Origin: a bacterium
GTDB taxonomy: Bacteria > UBA10199 > JACPAL01 > GCA-016699445
Reading direction: 5' to 3'
DNA: 64,000 nucleotides
NCBI GenBank assembly: GCA_035454885.1
Contig: DATIGE010000015.1
Span: 1 to 64,000 of the forward strand
Below are positions 63,474 through 64,000 of this stretch, in pieces; the stretch's first letter is position 1, and each line of letters begins with the position of its first letter. Below the pieces are notes generated by a model. It worked only from the letters and a program-made list of their open reading frames with translations. It was not told where the DNA came from and made no database searches. The position numbers and the translations under genes are program-made.

Positions 63474-64000
63474 AACTCGCTCCCGAAGAGAAAAAACGGC
63501 TCCGGCAGGTCGAGAGATCCGTCGATTATTCGTTCAAGAAGCCGGGCCTGCTCAAGAAGGCCCTCACCCACAAGTCTTACGCCAACGAGAACAAGCTGCC
63601 TCCGGACGAGCAGAACGAGAGGCTCGAGTTCTTGGGCGACGCCGTCCTGGAACTCGCGGTGAGCGAACTTCTGATGGAGAAGTACCCGGATTATTCCGAA
63701 GGGGATCTCTCCAAACTCCGAGCGGCGGTGGTGAACGAGAAGCAGCTCGCGCGCTTCGCGCGCGCTTTCGGCCTGGGCGACAAGCTCTACCTGGGCAAGG
63801 GCGAGGAGCAGACGAGCGGGCGGGAGAAGCCGTCACTGCTGGCGGACGCCGTTGAAGCGGTCTTAGGGGCGATCTACCTGGACCGCGGTTTCGACAAGGC
63901 CAAGCAGGTGGTCCGCAAGCACTACTCCAAGCTCCTGGACCATGCGGCGGACGGCGAACTCTACAAGGACTACAAGACCGAGCTCCAGGAAAAATCCCAA
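63470..64000 (+). CDS. rnc: Ribonuclease III, 5' part (runs off window)
   Basis: 177 codons open to the window end. The nuclease domain is complete: KKALTHKSYANE, the signature NERLEFLGDAV (49-59, with the acidic metal ligands), LSKLRAAVVNEKQLARFA, and LADAVEAVLGAIYLD. The last residues (YKDYKTELQEKSQ) are the start of the double-stranded RNA-binding domain, cut by the window edge. The start is TTG at 63470, overlapping the mnmA stop, with AGAAGG upstream. RNase III processes rRNA precursors and structured mRNA. Confidence 0.95.
   Translation, partial: MKLAPEEKKRLRQVERSVDYSFKKPGLLKKALTHKSYANENKLPPDEQNERLEFLGDAVLELAVSELLMEKYPDYSEGDLSKLRAAVVNEKQLARFARAFGLGDKLYLGKGEEQTSGREKPSLLADAVEAVLGAIYLDRGFDKAKQVVRKHYSKLLDHAADGELYKDYKTELQEKSQ

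Noticed and set aside
1-64000. CRISPR array, tRNA or rRNA genes
   Set aside because: No regularly spaced identical repeats and no cloverleaf or rRNA-like sequence noticed in the gaps, which are mostly under 160 bases. A tRNA scan would settle this.

Overview
The window is GC-rich, gene-dense bacterial DNA. It looks like a deltaproteobacterial-grade Gram-negative lineage, in the style of Myxococcota, Bdellovibrionota or unclassified 'delta' metagenome bins. The grounds are a type II secretion operon that carries gspN, a TRAP transporter with a TatT-type T component, many lipoproteins with Cys-rich and thrombospondin-type-3 tails, and two-subunit methylmalonyl-CoA mutase. No rRNA, tRNA or CRISPR array was seen, so the placement rests on gene content only. 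Start codons are often GTG or TTG, and ATGA/GTGA/TTGA stop-start overlaps are common.

Layout. 1-6782: gspGHIJKLMN, the pseudopilin and inner-membrane part of a type II secretion system. 6878-8152: an FHA-sigma54 activator. 8149-11507 (minus): cold-shock protein, FtsB-like protein, ruvB-ruvA-ruvC and yebC. 11596-14459 (minus): a double-RDD membrane protein, a glycerophosphodiester phosphodiesterase and rsmE. 14494-21434: ROK kinase, Ser/Thr kinase, DNase I-fold enzyme, class V aminotransferase and an RND/MMPL exporter. 21484-32280: tryptophan genes trpE-G-D, then trpC-(amino-acid dehydrogenase homologue)-trpF-B-A. The two halves are separated by an AT-richer 2.5 kb insertion carrying a three-repeat orphan protein and an HTH/nucleotidyltransferase pair. 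32277-34007: a crotonase coupled to trpA, and a DnaJ-family protein. 34042-37913: tatT-dctP-dctQ-dctM, with a terminator between dctP and dctQ.

37991-53455 is an acyl-CoA region: thiolase, crotonase, acyl-CoA dehydrogenase and methylmalonyl-CoA mutase subunits, a Cys-less thiolase-like protein with a DUF35 partner and another crotonase, and leucine-catabolism genes (methylglutaconyl-CoA hydratase, HMG-CoA lyase). Between the last two lies what appears to be a collapsed 3-methylcrotonyl-CoA carboxylase alpha gene. Three lipoproteins interleave with the beta-oxidation genes; two are clear paralogues and the third is probably related. 53500-61050 holds YceI, pirin, orphan proteins and large secreted lipoproteins. 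61203 to the end holds a cysteine desulfurase, mnmA and the 5' part of rnc, which runs off the window.

The most interesting items are the split trp cluster with its embedded dehydrogenase homologue, possible shared DNA elements upstream of trpE and trpC, the Cys-less thiolase/DUF35/crotonase module (possibly an acyl-CoA aldolase), the dctP/dctQ terminator that also holds the dctQ ribosome-binding region, the collapsed carboxylase gene, and the lipoprotein families.
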